Program-made: the position numbers and the translations under genes
In this document: positions 52,767 to 60,979 of the stretch, one piece after another
How the letters are laid out: each line of letters starts with the position of its first letter
Position numbering within the stretch: position 1 is the stretch's first letter
Notes under the pieces: model-generated
The model's database searches: none
What the model saw: the letters and a program-made list of their open reading frames with translations, nothing else
Told to the model about the DNA's origin: nothing
DNA from: Bacteroides sp.
GTDB lineage: Bacteria; Bacteroidota; Bacteroidia; Bacteroidales; Bacteroidaceae
Assembly (NCBI RefSeq): GCF_028690125.1
Contig: NZ_JAQVBV010000001.1
Location: 372,001 to 436,000 of the forward strand
DNA length: 64,000 nt
Direction: 5' to 3'

Positions 52767-54596
52767 CTATTTATACGTATTTAGTAGTTTGGTAGTTTGC
52801 TCCCTGTTATGCTTCATCCTCATTCTCCATATCAATTCCTGCAAGCTGACACATTTAAAGTTGCTTGGCAATCTTCGTTGGCACATGGCAGCTGCACCTG
52901 CACCGGAGACATTTCCTTTGGCTGCTTCTCCTACCTCATCATCCGAGTTGCCTATATCAGCAAATGAGCTCCATGCGTGGATATCTATCAGGCTGAAGTC
53001 CGGTTGTTCTTTTTTGAGCAAATTAGCTACATAAGCAGGTGTACCTTGCCCGTTTGAATTGTTTTTGCCGAAATTCCAAAGTGTATATCTGACGGTGATT
53101 ACAGGAATCTCAATGCCATCACTGTTGGTAAACCAAAACGTTTCACCATGACCTCCATTGTACGGTACATACTGTACCACGATGATTCCCTCCAACCGGT
53201 TGTTTGCTTTGATGAAAGTTTGATAAGCATTGCGAGCATTTTTTGATTTTGCGTCGTTGGTGAATAGTCCGAGTACTTTAACACGGTGTTGGCGCATATG
53301 CGCTGATACTTTATTTGCTAAAGAGTTTAGTTCTTTCTGAGTGTCTTTCTTACTGGCAAAATCATCTATGTAGATGTATCCACCGCCACAATTCTCTACG
53401 AGCGTATTTTCTACACCTTGGTGATCGACAATGTTTTTATATACCGGTGGGGCTATCATGCTTAAATTGGTAGATGGAATGCCAAAGGCCATCTTTACAT
53501 CTTTTGTCTGGCCATGATTGAACCAATCGTTGTACCAGATATGGAATATCCATTGTACATTATCTCCATCTGATAGATAATAACTTATATATTTGTTGGG
53601 GTCATTTTCAGGATAGATTCTATTGGCGGGGTTTATCACATTCACCAATAGATCTTTCTGCCTTTGAGAATAGTTGAGAGAAGTCAGTGACATATTCATA
53701 TAGTAATTGCAAGGTACCATGAGATGTCCTTTCTCACTAATCTTCTGTACAAAAGAGTGCTCATCCAAATCTTCCCAGCCATATATGGGAGAACAGGGCT
53801 TTAGCCAATCTAATACTTCGTTCAATAAGTTCCAGTTATGACCTTTGTCATTTCTAATGTTTAAAACGAATAGACCATTTGTGATGGCGAAATCTTTTAT
53901 ATCATTGGTTAAAGCTCCCATCAGTACCAGAGACTTATTGTTGCATTTGTCTTTGAACTCCCTCCAGGCATCCTTGGTTGTCTTCTGTCTTGCGTCATAA
54001 ACCATATTTAAGCCCATTTCATCGTATACGGTTTTGTCGCGGACATCTACAATGATGGCACTATGTACATGAGAAGCAACAGCTGCAACAGGCGAACTTT
54101 CCGCATTATTTGTTATGTCAGTCAGTACGTATCCTTTTATTAAATGAGAGAATCGACCGGATTTTAAAAGTGCAATTCCATCTTCTTTCGATTCTTCGGT
54201 AGCACCTTGTTTTTTCAGCTCTTGTTTGCATAAAGTGTATGAATAACGATTGTTGGGATCTTCGAGCCAAATGGCGTAGTCGCACTCTTTGTTTTCAACA
54301 GCCCGATTCACAATGCCCGCTAAAGATTGGCACATATTTGTATATGGCAATCCCTTCTTTAGTTCCGGATAATTCGTATCCGGCTGCGTATTTCCCATTG
54401 GACAAACATAATATCCTTTGGGAAGAACGTGAGACTCCAATGACCAGAATTGCCCACGATTGCTTGGCTCATCAACTTGTGCTAAATAATTGGTTTTAGG
54501 CTCTATCAGACCTCCTTCGTCGTTCCCTTTTATTTTTGAGTCTTCACAGCCGAAAGAGATCAATAGAGGAATAAGATAAAATAAATATATCCTCAT
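52767..54596 (-). CDS. GxGYxYP-family putative glycoside hydrolase (second copy)
   Basis: The 609-residue lipoprotein has the lipobox LLISFGC. The family motif is GGGYIYI at 404-410, in which the final proline of GxGYxYP is replaced by isoleucine. It shares with the first copy YLSDGDNVQWIFHIW, IVVQYVPYNGG and the tail VSLQELIWRMRMKH. It carries about 13 extra residues after that tail. It starts 15 bp after the GH92 gene, so the two are co-transcribed. A glycosidase role is presumed from context. The pair flanks PUL 2 and may split one task between the surface and periplasm. Confidence 0.82.
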   Translation of the reverse strand: MRIYLFYLIPLLISFGCEDSKIKGNDEGGLIEPKTNYLAQVDEPSNRGQFWSLESHVLPKGYYVCPMGNTQPDTNYPELKKGLPYTNMCQSLAGIVNRAVENKECDYAIWLEDPNNRYSYTLCKQELKKQGATEESKEDGIALLKSGRFSHLIKGYVLTDITNNAESSPVAAVASHVHSAIIVDVRDKTVYDEMGLNMVYDARQKTTKDAWREFKDKCNNKSLVLMGALTNDIKDFAITNGLFVLNIRNDKGHNWNLLNEVLDWLKPCSPIYGWEDLDEHSFVQKISEKGHLMVPCNYYMNMSLTSLNYSQRQKDLLVNVINPANRIYPENDPNKYISYYLSDGDNVQWIFHIWYNDWFNHGQTKDVKMAFGIPSTNLSMIAPPVYKNIVDHQGVENTLVENCGGGYIYIDDFASKKDTQKELNSLANKVSAHMRQHRVKVLGLFTNDAKSKNARNAYQTFIKANNRLEGIIVVQYVPYNGGHGETFWFTNSDGIEIPVITVRYTLWNFGKNNSNGQGTPAYVANLLKKEQPDFSLIDIHAWSSFADIGNSDDEVGEAAKGNVSGAGAAAMCQRRLPSNFKCVSLQELIWRMRMKHNREQTTKLLNTYK

Positions 54597-54611
54597 TGTA
54601 TAGGTCGTTGT

Positions 54612-56774
54612 TTATAATCCCCACTTTTTATTAGCCTTGTCTCTGGTTTTATATTCGATGGTTCCTCCGTTTCTTATTTCAGTCCAGTCAATCCATGGCT
54701 TTTTTATTTTTGTTCCGTTCATTTCCATATTGTGGATATATGGGGTAGACATACTGCCTCCGGTCAATTTGAGGTCTCCTTTAGGTAGATGTAGAGTAAT
54801 ATCCTCAAAATAAGGTGCGGTGACACTGAATCCTGCTATTCCGGGGATCATAGGATATAGTCCGATAGAAGCAAAAATATACCATGACCCCATTGAACCA
54901 CAATCATCGTTGCCGGGTAATCCATTCGGTTTTGACGAGTACATTTCATTCAATATTCGGTGTACAGTTTCGGATGATTTAAAAGGACGTTCTGTCCAGT
55001 TATAGATCCAGGGAACCTGGAAGTTTGGCTCATTGCCCGCAGCAAAATAATGGTCATCATAACCGGCATCTAGACGTACGAAGAGGCTATCCAATCGTTT
55101 GGAAGCTGCTTCCTTGCCTCCAATGGTGTCTATCAAAGTTTCCAAGTCATAAGGAACCATCCAGAAGTAGTTTTCTTTCGTTGCTTCACGCCAATCATGG
55201 TCGGGGTTTTTCCAGTTCATATCATGATTGTGGCGCGAACGTAACCATTTTGTAGAGGAATCATATAAGTTCTTCCAATTAAGTGAACGATTCATGAAAA
55301 AAGAAGCATCTTGGTCGATTTTCATGACTTGTAACGCAAACTGTCCGATAGCATAATCCGATGAGGTATATTCGAGGCATAGAGATGCATTCTCAATACC
55401 TTTATTTATATAATTGGATAATCCCGGACGCACTTCCACATCTTGTGAATATGTACCGGGTATGCATGCGCCACGCTTCATGTGTTTATAGGCAGTTTGA
55501 ATGTCGAAATCTTGACCTCCGAATGCATATGTATTAGCGATAATGATAGGCATCGGGTCACCGTGCATCACTCCCGTTTCTATATTTACGGCAATCCAAC
55601 GCCCATAACCTCCCGCTTGCTCCGCAAAGTCTACAGCAGATTGCATCATATCAGAAGACTCTTTCGGATAGAACATGGCCAGAAGCTGGCATTGTGTCCG
55701 ATAGGTATCCCATCCGCTGAAAGTAGTGTAATATTCTCTACCCGGCTGTACTTTGTGGACTGCAAAATCAGCACCGATATACTCTCCGTTTATATCATTA
55801 AATATATTAGGATGAATAAGTGTGTGATACCAATGTGTATAAAATTGGGTGAGTTTGTCTCTGTTGTCCGATTGAACTTCGATCTTACCCAATTGTTTGT
55901 TCCATTCATTGCGTGTATCTGCTAATACCTGCTGGTAGTTGCGACTATCATTGTCCAGACGCAGATTCTCCCTGGCATTTTCGATAGATACATAAGAAAT
56001 AGCTATTTTATATTCCACTGTACTTCCCTTTTCTGTATCAAAAGTAAAGTATCCTCCGGATTTTGCTCCACCGATTTGTTCTCTGTCTTTTCTTACATTC
56101 TCTCCTTTCCAGGTTCCGAATTCTTTGGCTTTACGGTTAAATTCAGCGACAAAGAATATGCGGTAATCGGTTTTGTATCCGCAAAAGTCGCCTCCTTCGG
56201 CATATCCTTCGCAAGAAGAAGGAGACGTGATTTCGATAAAGGCGTTTGAAAGGTCTGTTGAACTGACTCCTGAACCGATCAATACAGTACCCTCTCTATT
56301 ATCCGCTGGGAAAACGAACTGAGCTATTCCACTCCGTTTTGATGCTGTAAGGTTACAGACAATTCCATCCTTCATTTGGAGAGAAAGGCAACCTGCAGTA
56401 GATTCTTCGACAGATTTGTACCGAGGGAAGTCGTTCATATCTTTAGGAGATTTTGTCAATGGTCCACTGATGGGAAGTACAGGGAAGTTACCCATGTGCG
56501 CACACCCCGAACCGGACATCTGATTGATAACAATTCCTTTTTGAGGTGAGAAAAAAGAAGGCGTAAATTGTATCATTCCAAACGGATAACTGGCACCGAT
56601 ATAAGTATATCCGCAACTCAATCCGTTGCCTTCACTTCCGATACGTGTATCTACTAATTGGGCATAGCTTGTAGTCTGTTGTTTCTGCTCTGTGGTTTGA
56701 GCACTGCTGTTTTCACAGATGAATGCCAATAAGAATAATACCGGTAAAAAATTGAGGTAGTAGTTTCTTTTCAT
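54612..56774 (-). CDS. GH92 alpha-mannosidase
   Basis: The 720-residue protein has a signal peptide (to NSSAQ). The N-terminal beta-sandwich has VDTRIGSEG and ASYPFGMIQFTPSF. The catalytic (alpha/alpha)6 barrel holds TTFSGWDTYRTQ, GNEPNFQVPWIYNW (E582 as probable acid) and GNDDCGSMGSWYIFASIGLYP, all hallmark GH92 sequences. GH92 enzymes are calcium-dependent, inverting exo-alpha-mannosidases that trim N-glycans and mannans; the bond specificity is not visible. It heads the minus-strand operon and is divergent from the Kelch/SARP regulator. Confidence 0.94.
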   Translation of the reverse strand: MKRNYYLNFLPVLFLLAFICENSSAQTTEQKQQTTSYAQLVDTRIGSEGNGLSCGYTYIGASYPFGMIQFTPSFFSPQKGIVINQMSGSGCAHMGNFPVLPISGPLTKSPKDMNDFPRYKSVEESTAGCLSLQMKDGIVCNLTASKRSGIAQFVFPADNREGTVLIGSGVSSTDLSNAFIEITSPSSCEGYAEGGDFCGYKTDYRIFFVAEFNRKAKEFGTWKGENVRKDREQIGGAKSGGYFTFDTEKGSTVEYKIAISYVSIENARENLRLDNDSRNYQQVLADTRNEWNKQLGKIEVQSDNRDKLTQFYTHWYHTLIHPNIFNDINGEYIGADFAVHKVQPGREYYTTFSGWDTYRTQCQLLAMFYPKESSDMMQSAVDFAEQAGGYGRWIAVNIETGVMHGDPMPIIIANTYAFGGQDFDIQTAYKHMKRGACIPGTYSQDVEVRPGLSNYINKGIENASLCLEYTSSDYAIGQFALQVMKIDQDASFFMNRSLNWKNLYDSSTKWLRSRHNHDMNWKNPDHDWREATKENYFWMVPYDLETLIDTIGGKEAASKRLDSLFVRLDAGYDDHYFAAGNEPNFQVPWIYNWTERPFKSSETVHRILNEMYSSKPNGLPGNDDCGSMGSWYIFASIGLYPMIPGIAGFSVTAPYFEDITLHLPKGDLKLTGGSMSTPYIHNMEMNGTKIKKPWIDWTEIRNGGTIEYKTRDKANKKWGL

Positions 56775-56917
56775 TGCAATGATTCTTTAGATTAATTCGT
56801 GGCAAAGAAACGTGAGAGCTATTAATAGAGGGATTAAATTCGGGTTAATTAATTGCAGATTTTCTTTAATTCTATGATTATAAACGCTATCTTTGTCTCA
56901 AAGTAAGTCCTAATATT
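56775..56917. promoter_or_regulatory. Divergent GH92/regulator promoter region with operator-like site
   Basis: Site C, TAAATTCGGGTTAATTAAT at 56835-56853, matches site A upstream of the IPT-SusC operon at 16 of 19 positions. Site D at 56865-56882 (TTTAATTCTATGATTATA) is a weaker inverted counterpart that matches site B only in its outer bases TTTAATT and GATTATA. A -7 box TATCTTTG at 56888-56895 faces the regulator, 22 bp before its ATG. On the minus strand, CAAAGAAA at 56803-56810 reads TTTCTTTG, one mismatch from a -7 box for GH92. The site pair lies between the two promoters and could serve both. Confidence 0.6.
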
Positions 56918-59536
56918 ATGGTCGGCAGCACAAAATATAAGTTTTTATTTGTTAAACTAATAATACTACTAACTGCAATTCCTCATTTAAACGCTCAGGG
57001 TTTAATGTTTTATGGAAATAAACTACCTATTGAGCAACGAACTTCTTACACTCTTTTTGATAAGGATAAGCTGCCTGTCTTTTCCGGTTATGTTGATATT
57101 GAATTTGATCTGAAAATATCTCAGAGTGATACATTTGGCTATTTGCTTCATTTGGTTGATCCCGAAAACCATGATGCTTATAGTTTGACCTATAGTTATG
57201 TAAATAATAAGACAAGCATTTTTAAGTTCAATACAGAAGGAAAAAAGAATCACATTGCTATTACCATGCCAAATGATTCGATTATATCGCGCTGGCTCAG
57301 GGTGAAACTGCATATTGATTTCTTGTCCGGAAAAAGTAGGATGTCAATAGGCAGTCAAAGTACCAATGGAGATATCGGACTTATGAAACAGTTGCAGCAA
57401 GTGCAACCTATGTTTATTTTCGGACGAAGGAAGCATTTGGTTGATGTTCCTGCTTTTTCGATTAGGGAACTGAAAGTGTTGGGAAAAGGACAGGATTATA
57501 GCTTTTTGTTGAATGAAAGTAAAGGAAATCTGGTGCATGACAGCGAGGGGAAAATAAGAGGTACAGTGATAAATCCTTATTGGTTAATTAATGATTCTTA
57601 TCATTGGAAGCAGGTGACAACATTCATTTCATCCGTATCTATGGGATCAAAATTTAATGTCGAGGCACAAGAAATACAGTTTATCACTCCCGACTCTTTT
57701 TTCACTTATCAAGTGGGTACGAAGAAATCTCAGAAAAGACCCTATGCCAATGAAATGCCCGTGAAAATGCAGTTGGGGACTAATTTCATTAATGGAGCAA
57801 CCGGAAACATCTGTGCATATGAAATCAATAACTTGCCGATAGGAAGTATTACGATGGCTACTTTAGATCGATCAACTCTAATGTGGCAACCGTTGGGCAA
57901 AGCTTTCACCAAAGTTCAGTTGCATCATCATAATGGCTTTTGGGATAAAGACAATAATCGCTATTTGGTATTCGGCGGATTTGGTAACAGATTATATAGC
58001 AATACATTTCTGACTTATAATGAACCGGAGGACAGATGGGATACGCTTCACTTTAAAGGGGACAATATAACACCACGTTTTTACTCTTCGATGGTATCGT
58101 CCGGAAAAGGGAACTATCTGTATATTTATGGAGGAGTAGGTAATGAATCGGGTGATCAGAGTATCGGTCATAATTATTATAATGATTTATATGGAGTGGA
58201 TCTGAAACGTCGGACTATTAAGAAATATTGGAGCCATCCGAATGAAGAAAACAGGGTACCATCCGAACAAATGATTCTATCAGAAGACGGAAAATCATTG
58301 TATACCATTCGTTATGCTGAATATATTAAATCTACATATCTGGAATTGTATCGGATGTCGGTAGAGAATGGTGATATGGAACAATTGGGTGATTCTATTC
58401 CTTTCATTTCCGGTTCCATTAAGTCTACTGTTTCGTTGTTTCATAATCCGGTGCTTAATGAGTTCTATTGTGTTACTCAAGAAGTAGATGAACATACTAA
58501 GCAAGTAAAAGCCGTGATTTATACGTTGGCAGCTCCTCCTGTCAGTAATGCTGAGATGGAATATTATTCTATGGAAGAAGGTGAAATGGGTACTTTGAGA
58601 TGGATTTTTTCATCTTTAGCTTTGGTAGTTTTTATTCTTGGGGGTATAGTATTTGTATATGTTCTCCGAAAAAAGAGGGAAACTAGAAACGATAATTATA
58701 AAACTACTACTAATGTTTCGTCGGATATTTATCTCCAAAAGAGTAAAAACAGAGATGAGGAAGAAATTTCCGGTTCGACAAGTGTTAGTCCGTTAGTCAA
58801 GCGGCAAGCGGAATGTAATAAGATCTATGTATATGGTCGATTCACGATATATGGTCGGAATGGACGTGATATTACTTATCTATTCAGTAAAAAATTGAAA
58901 TACATCTTCTTATATATTTTATTGGATAGTGCTGAAAAAGGAGAAGGTGTTAATTCTTCTTCATTAAATGAGATTTTCTGGCCTGATAAATCGGAAGATA
59001 AGGCAAAGAATCTGAAAGGTGTGACTATTAGTAATCTTCGTAAGGTATTGTCGGAGTTGGATGGTATTAAACTTGTTTATGAGAGGGGTGTTTTTAAAAT
59101 TTCGATAGATAAAAGTATCTGTTATTGTGATTACTTCTGTTTGCATGACCATTTAACCACGCATCCGCAGTCTTGTAAATCTTTCCTCAATATATGGGAA
59201 AGAGGTAGGTTGCTGGAAAACGAGGAGGATTCTTTGTATGACAAATACAAACAACATTCGGAAGATGTTATTTTCTCTTTGCTGCCTAAGGATCTACCTA
59301 TATATTATCGACAGAATGAGTTTTCATATGTGTTGCGAATTTGTTTTATAATTCTGAGAAGAGATCCTCTAAGCGAGAAGGCGTTGTCATATTGCGTACG
59401 CTCTTATAAGAAATTGAATGATTTTGCAAGTCTTTCTAAGATATACTCTACCTTTATTATTGAATATCGGAAAAGTATGGGAGAAGACTATAAAAAAACA
59501 ATAGAACAATTACTGCTAGAAGATAAGAATGTATAG
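56918..59536 (+). CDS. Membrane-spanning Kelch/SARP-type regulator of PUL 2
   Basis: The 872-residue protein has an N-terminal signal or anchor (FLFVKLIILLTAIPHLNAQG). Residues 30-210 are beta-rich and lectin-like (YVDIEFDLKISQSDTFGYLL). Kelch-like blades follow (NRYLVFGGFGN near 350, YLYIYGGVGNES near 400). A single transmembrane helix spans about 562-585 (WIFSSLALVVFILGGIVFVYVL in part). After a charged linker, residues 633-740 resemble an OmpR/SARP winged helix (KIYVYGRFTIYGRNG, TISNLRKVLSELDG) and the remainder a BTAD-like helical domain. It is neither a hybrid two-component sensor nor an ECF/anti-sigma pair. It probably senses glycan in the periplasm and binds DNA directly. It diverges from GH92. 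Confidence 0.75.
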   Translation: MVGSTKYKFLFVKLIILLTAIPHLNAQGLMFYGNKLPIEQRTSYTLFDKDKLPVFSGYVDIEFDLKISQSDTFGYLLHLVDPENHDAYSLTYSYVNNKTSIFKFNTEGKKNHIAITMPNDSIISRWLRVKLHIDFLSGKSRMSIGSQSTNGDIGLMKQLQQVQPMFIFGRRKHLVDVPAFSIRELKVLGKGQDYSFLLNESKGNLVHDSEGKIRGTVINPYWLINDSYHWKQVTTFISSVSMGSKFNVEAQEIQFITPDSFFTYQVGTKKSQKRPYANEMPVKMQLGTNFINGATGNICAYEINNLPIGSITMATLDRSTLMWQPLGKAFTKVQLHHHNGFWDKDNNRYLVFGGFGNRLYSNTFLTYNEPEDRWDTLHFKGDNITPRFYSSMVSSGKGNYLYIYGGVGNESGDQSIGHNYYNDLYGVDLKRRTIKKYWSHPNEENRVPSEQMILSEDGKSLYTIRYAEYIKSTYLELYRMSVENGDMEQLGDSIPFISGSIKSTVSLFHNPVLNEFYCVTQEVDEHTKQVKAVIYTLAAPPVSNAEMEYYSMEEGEMGTLRWIFSSLALVVFILGGIVFVYVLRKKRETRNDNYKTTTNVSSDIYLQKSKNRDEEEISGSTSVSPLVKRQAECNKIYVYGRFTIYGRNGRDITYLFSKKLKYIFLYILLDSAEKGEGVNSSSLNEIFWPDKSEDKAKNLKGVTISNLRKVLSELDGIKLVYERGVFKISIDKSICYCDYFCLHDHLTTHPQSCKSFLNIWERGRLLENEEDSLYDKYKQHSEDVIFSLLPKDLPIYYRQNEFSYVLRICFIILRRDPLSEKALSYCVRSYKKLNDFASLSKIYSTFIIEYRKSMGEDYKKTIEQLLLEDKNV

Positions 59537-59650
59537 TCTCATTTTCGGAAATAATAAGCTAACACCTGCTAAAAACTCTTCAAACTTGCAAATTTGTTCC
59601 AATCGTTTCACAGAACATTCCATGCCCTGAAAATAGTCATATAAGTGTGA

Positions 59651-59696
59651 TTGTTTTAATTTTCCAACCTCTATATTTGTTCGCAGAAACGAACAA
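59651..59696 (+). promoter_or_regulatory. Promoter and start-proximal hairpin of the fimbrillin-type operon
   Basis: TTG at 59651-59653 and TATATTTG at 59672-59679 with 18 bp between suit the -33/-7 pattern. TTGTTCG at 59677-59683 and CGAACAA at 59690-59696 form a perfect 7-bp stem that overlaps the -7 box and ends 2 bp before the ATG at 59699. A transcript starting near 59686 would lack the left arm, so a DNA operator is more likely than an RNA hairpin. The rest of the 160-bp gap shows nothing more. Confidence 0.5.
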
Positions 59697-59698
59697 TT

Positions 59699-60973
59699 AT
59701 GAAACATGGTGTCTACATTCTAGCTTTTTTGGGAATACTTTTGAACCAGTCGGAAGGGTATGCTTCAGTTTCATCTATAGCTGTCGTGAAGGATACAACT
59801 TTTCAAGTAGTTGTTTATTTTAGTGAGAATGAGAGTCGTATTGATTCTTGTTATAGGAGCAACGGTAGAGCCATCGCTTTGTTGGATTCTTTGTTTGATT
59901 CGAATTCAGGAACAGACTCTGTCGTTTTAATAAAAGGAGAAGCTTTTGCCTCACCCGATGGTGAATGTAATGGTAATATCGACTTGTCTGCCAGAAGAGG
60001 AAATTCGGTAAAAGAATTACTACAAAATCGTTATCCTTCTATTGATAAAGAAAAGATTGACTTTTTGGCTAAGGGAGAAGATTGGACAGGATTTCGCAGA
60101 TTGGTATCTGCTGATTTAAATCTGCCCGACCGGGAAGAAGTGTTGATGCTCATTGATTATCATAAGGAAGATATGATGAAGCGGAAGCAATTATTACGAA
60201 AATTAGATCGTGGAATCCCTTATCGGTCTATAGTGTATGATGTACTGCCAGAATTAAGAAGGGTAGCCATTGCTGTAGTTCGGAAATTACCTTCAAAAGA
60301 AAAGAATACTTTTAAACCTGCGACTTCCACTAGCGAATTATTTGTTTCAACACAAGGAGAAGAGTTTCTGGATGGTAATCCAAATAAGACGGTGGCAGAA
60401 ATTTCCTGTAAAAGTTCTTGTAAGGATACTGGTGAGGAAGTGGAAGTCTCGGTGAAAAGTAAAACAATTCTAGCAATAAAGAATAATTTATTATATGATT
60501 TGGTGCTTGCGCCAAATTTGGAGATCGAGATTCCGATAGGTAAAAGATGGTCTTTAAATACTGAATATAAATGTCCGTGGTGGTTGAATACTAAGCATGA
60601 ATTTTGTTATCAGCTTCTTTCCGGAGGCGTGGAAGGACGTTATTGGTTGGGTAACCGTCGGGAACGTAATAGACTGACGGGTCACTTCTTGGGACTTTAT
60701 GCGGAAGGTGGTATTTATGATTTTCAGTTTCGGGGAGATGGTTATCAGGGTAAGTACTACGGAGCTGCCGGGGTGACATACGGATATACAAAACAGTTGG
60801 CGCGACATTTTTCGTTGGAGTTCAGCTTGGGTATAGGATATTTGGCAACGGAATATAAGAAATATACTCCTTACGAAGGAGATATTGTTTGGATGAATAG
60901 TGGTCGTTATCATTTTATTGGTCCTACCAAAGCAAAGGTTTCTTTAGTATGGGTGATAGCGACAAGCAGATAG
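59699..60973 (+). CDS. DUF3575-type outer-membrane protein with OmpA-like N-terminal part
   Basis: The 424-residue protein has a signal peptide ending near YASVS. The N-terminal region (VVVYFSENESRID and LSARRGNSVKELL) recalls an OmpA-like peptidoglycan-binding motif. The C-terminal 170 residues match the DUF3575 pattern: AIKNNLLYDLVLAPNLEIEIPIG, GVEGRYWLGNR, HFLGLYAEGGIYDFQ and YGYTKQLARHFSLEFSLGIGY (in part), an eight-strand-like barrel. Such proteins commonly begin fimbrillin-type loci in Bacteroides, so an anchoring or export role is likely. A cysteine pair (SCKSSC, roughly 240) is of unknown use. The DUF5119 gene follows after 6 bp. Confidence 0.82.
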   Translation: MKHGVYILAFLGILLNQSEGYASVSSIAVVKDTTFQVVVYFSENESRIDSCYRSNGRAIALLDSLFDSNSGTDSVVLIKGEAFASPDGECNGNIDLSARRGNSVKELLQNRYPSIDKEKIDFLAKGEDWTGFRRLVSADLNLPDREEVLMLIDYHKEDMMKRKQLLRKLDRGIPYRSIVYDVLPELRRVAIAVVRKLPSKEKNTFKPATSTSELFVSTQGEEFLDGNPNKTVAEISCKSSCKDTGEEVEVSVKSKTILAIKNNLLYDLVLAPNLEIEIPIGKRWSLNTEYKCPWWLNTKHEFCYQLLSGGVEGRYWLGNRRERNRLTGHFLGLYAEGGIYDFQFRGDGYQGKYYGAAGVTYGYTKQLARHFSLEFSLGIGYLATEYKKYTPYEGDIVWMNSGRYHFIGPTKAKVSLVWVIATSR

Positions 60974-60979
60974 TGATGT

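Noticed and set aside
56918..59536. Hybrid two-component sensor (HTCS)
   Set aside because: There is no histidine kinase, receiver or AraC-type output domain; the C-terminal part looks like a winged helix with BTAD-like helices.
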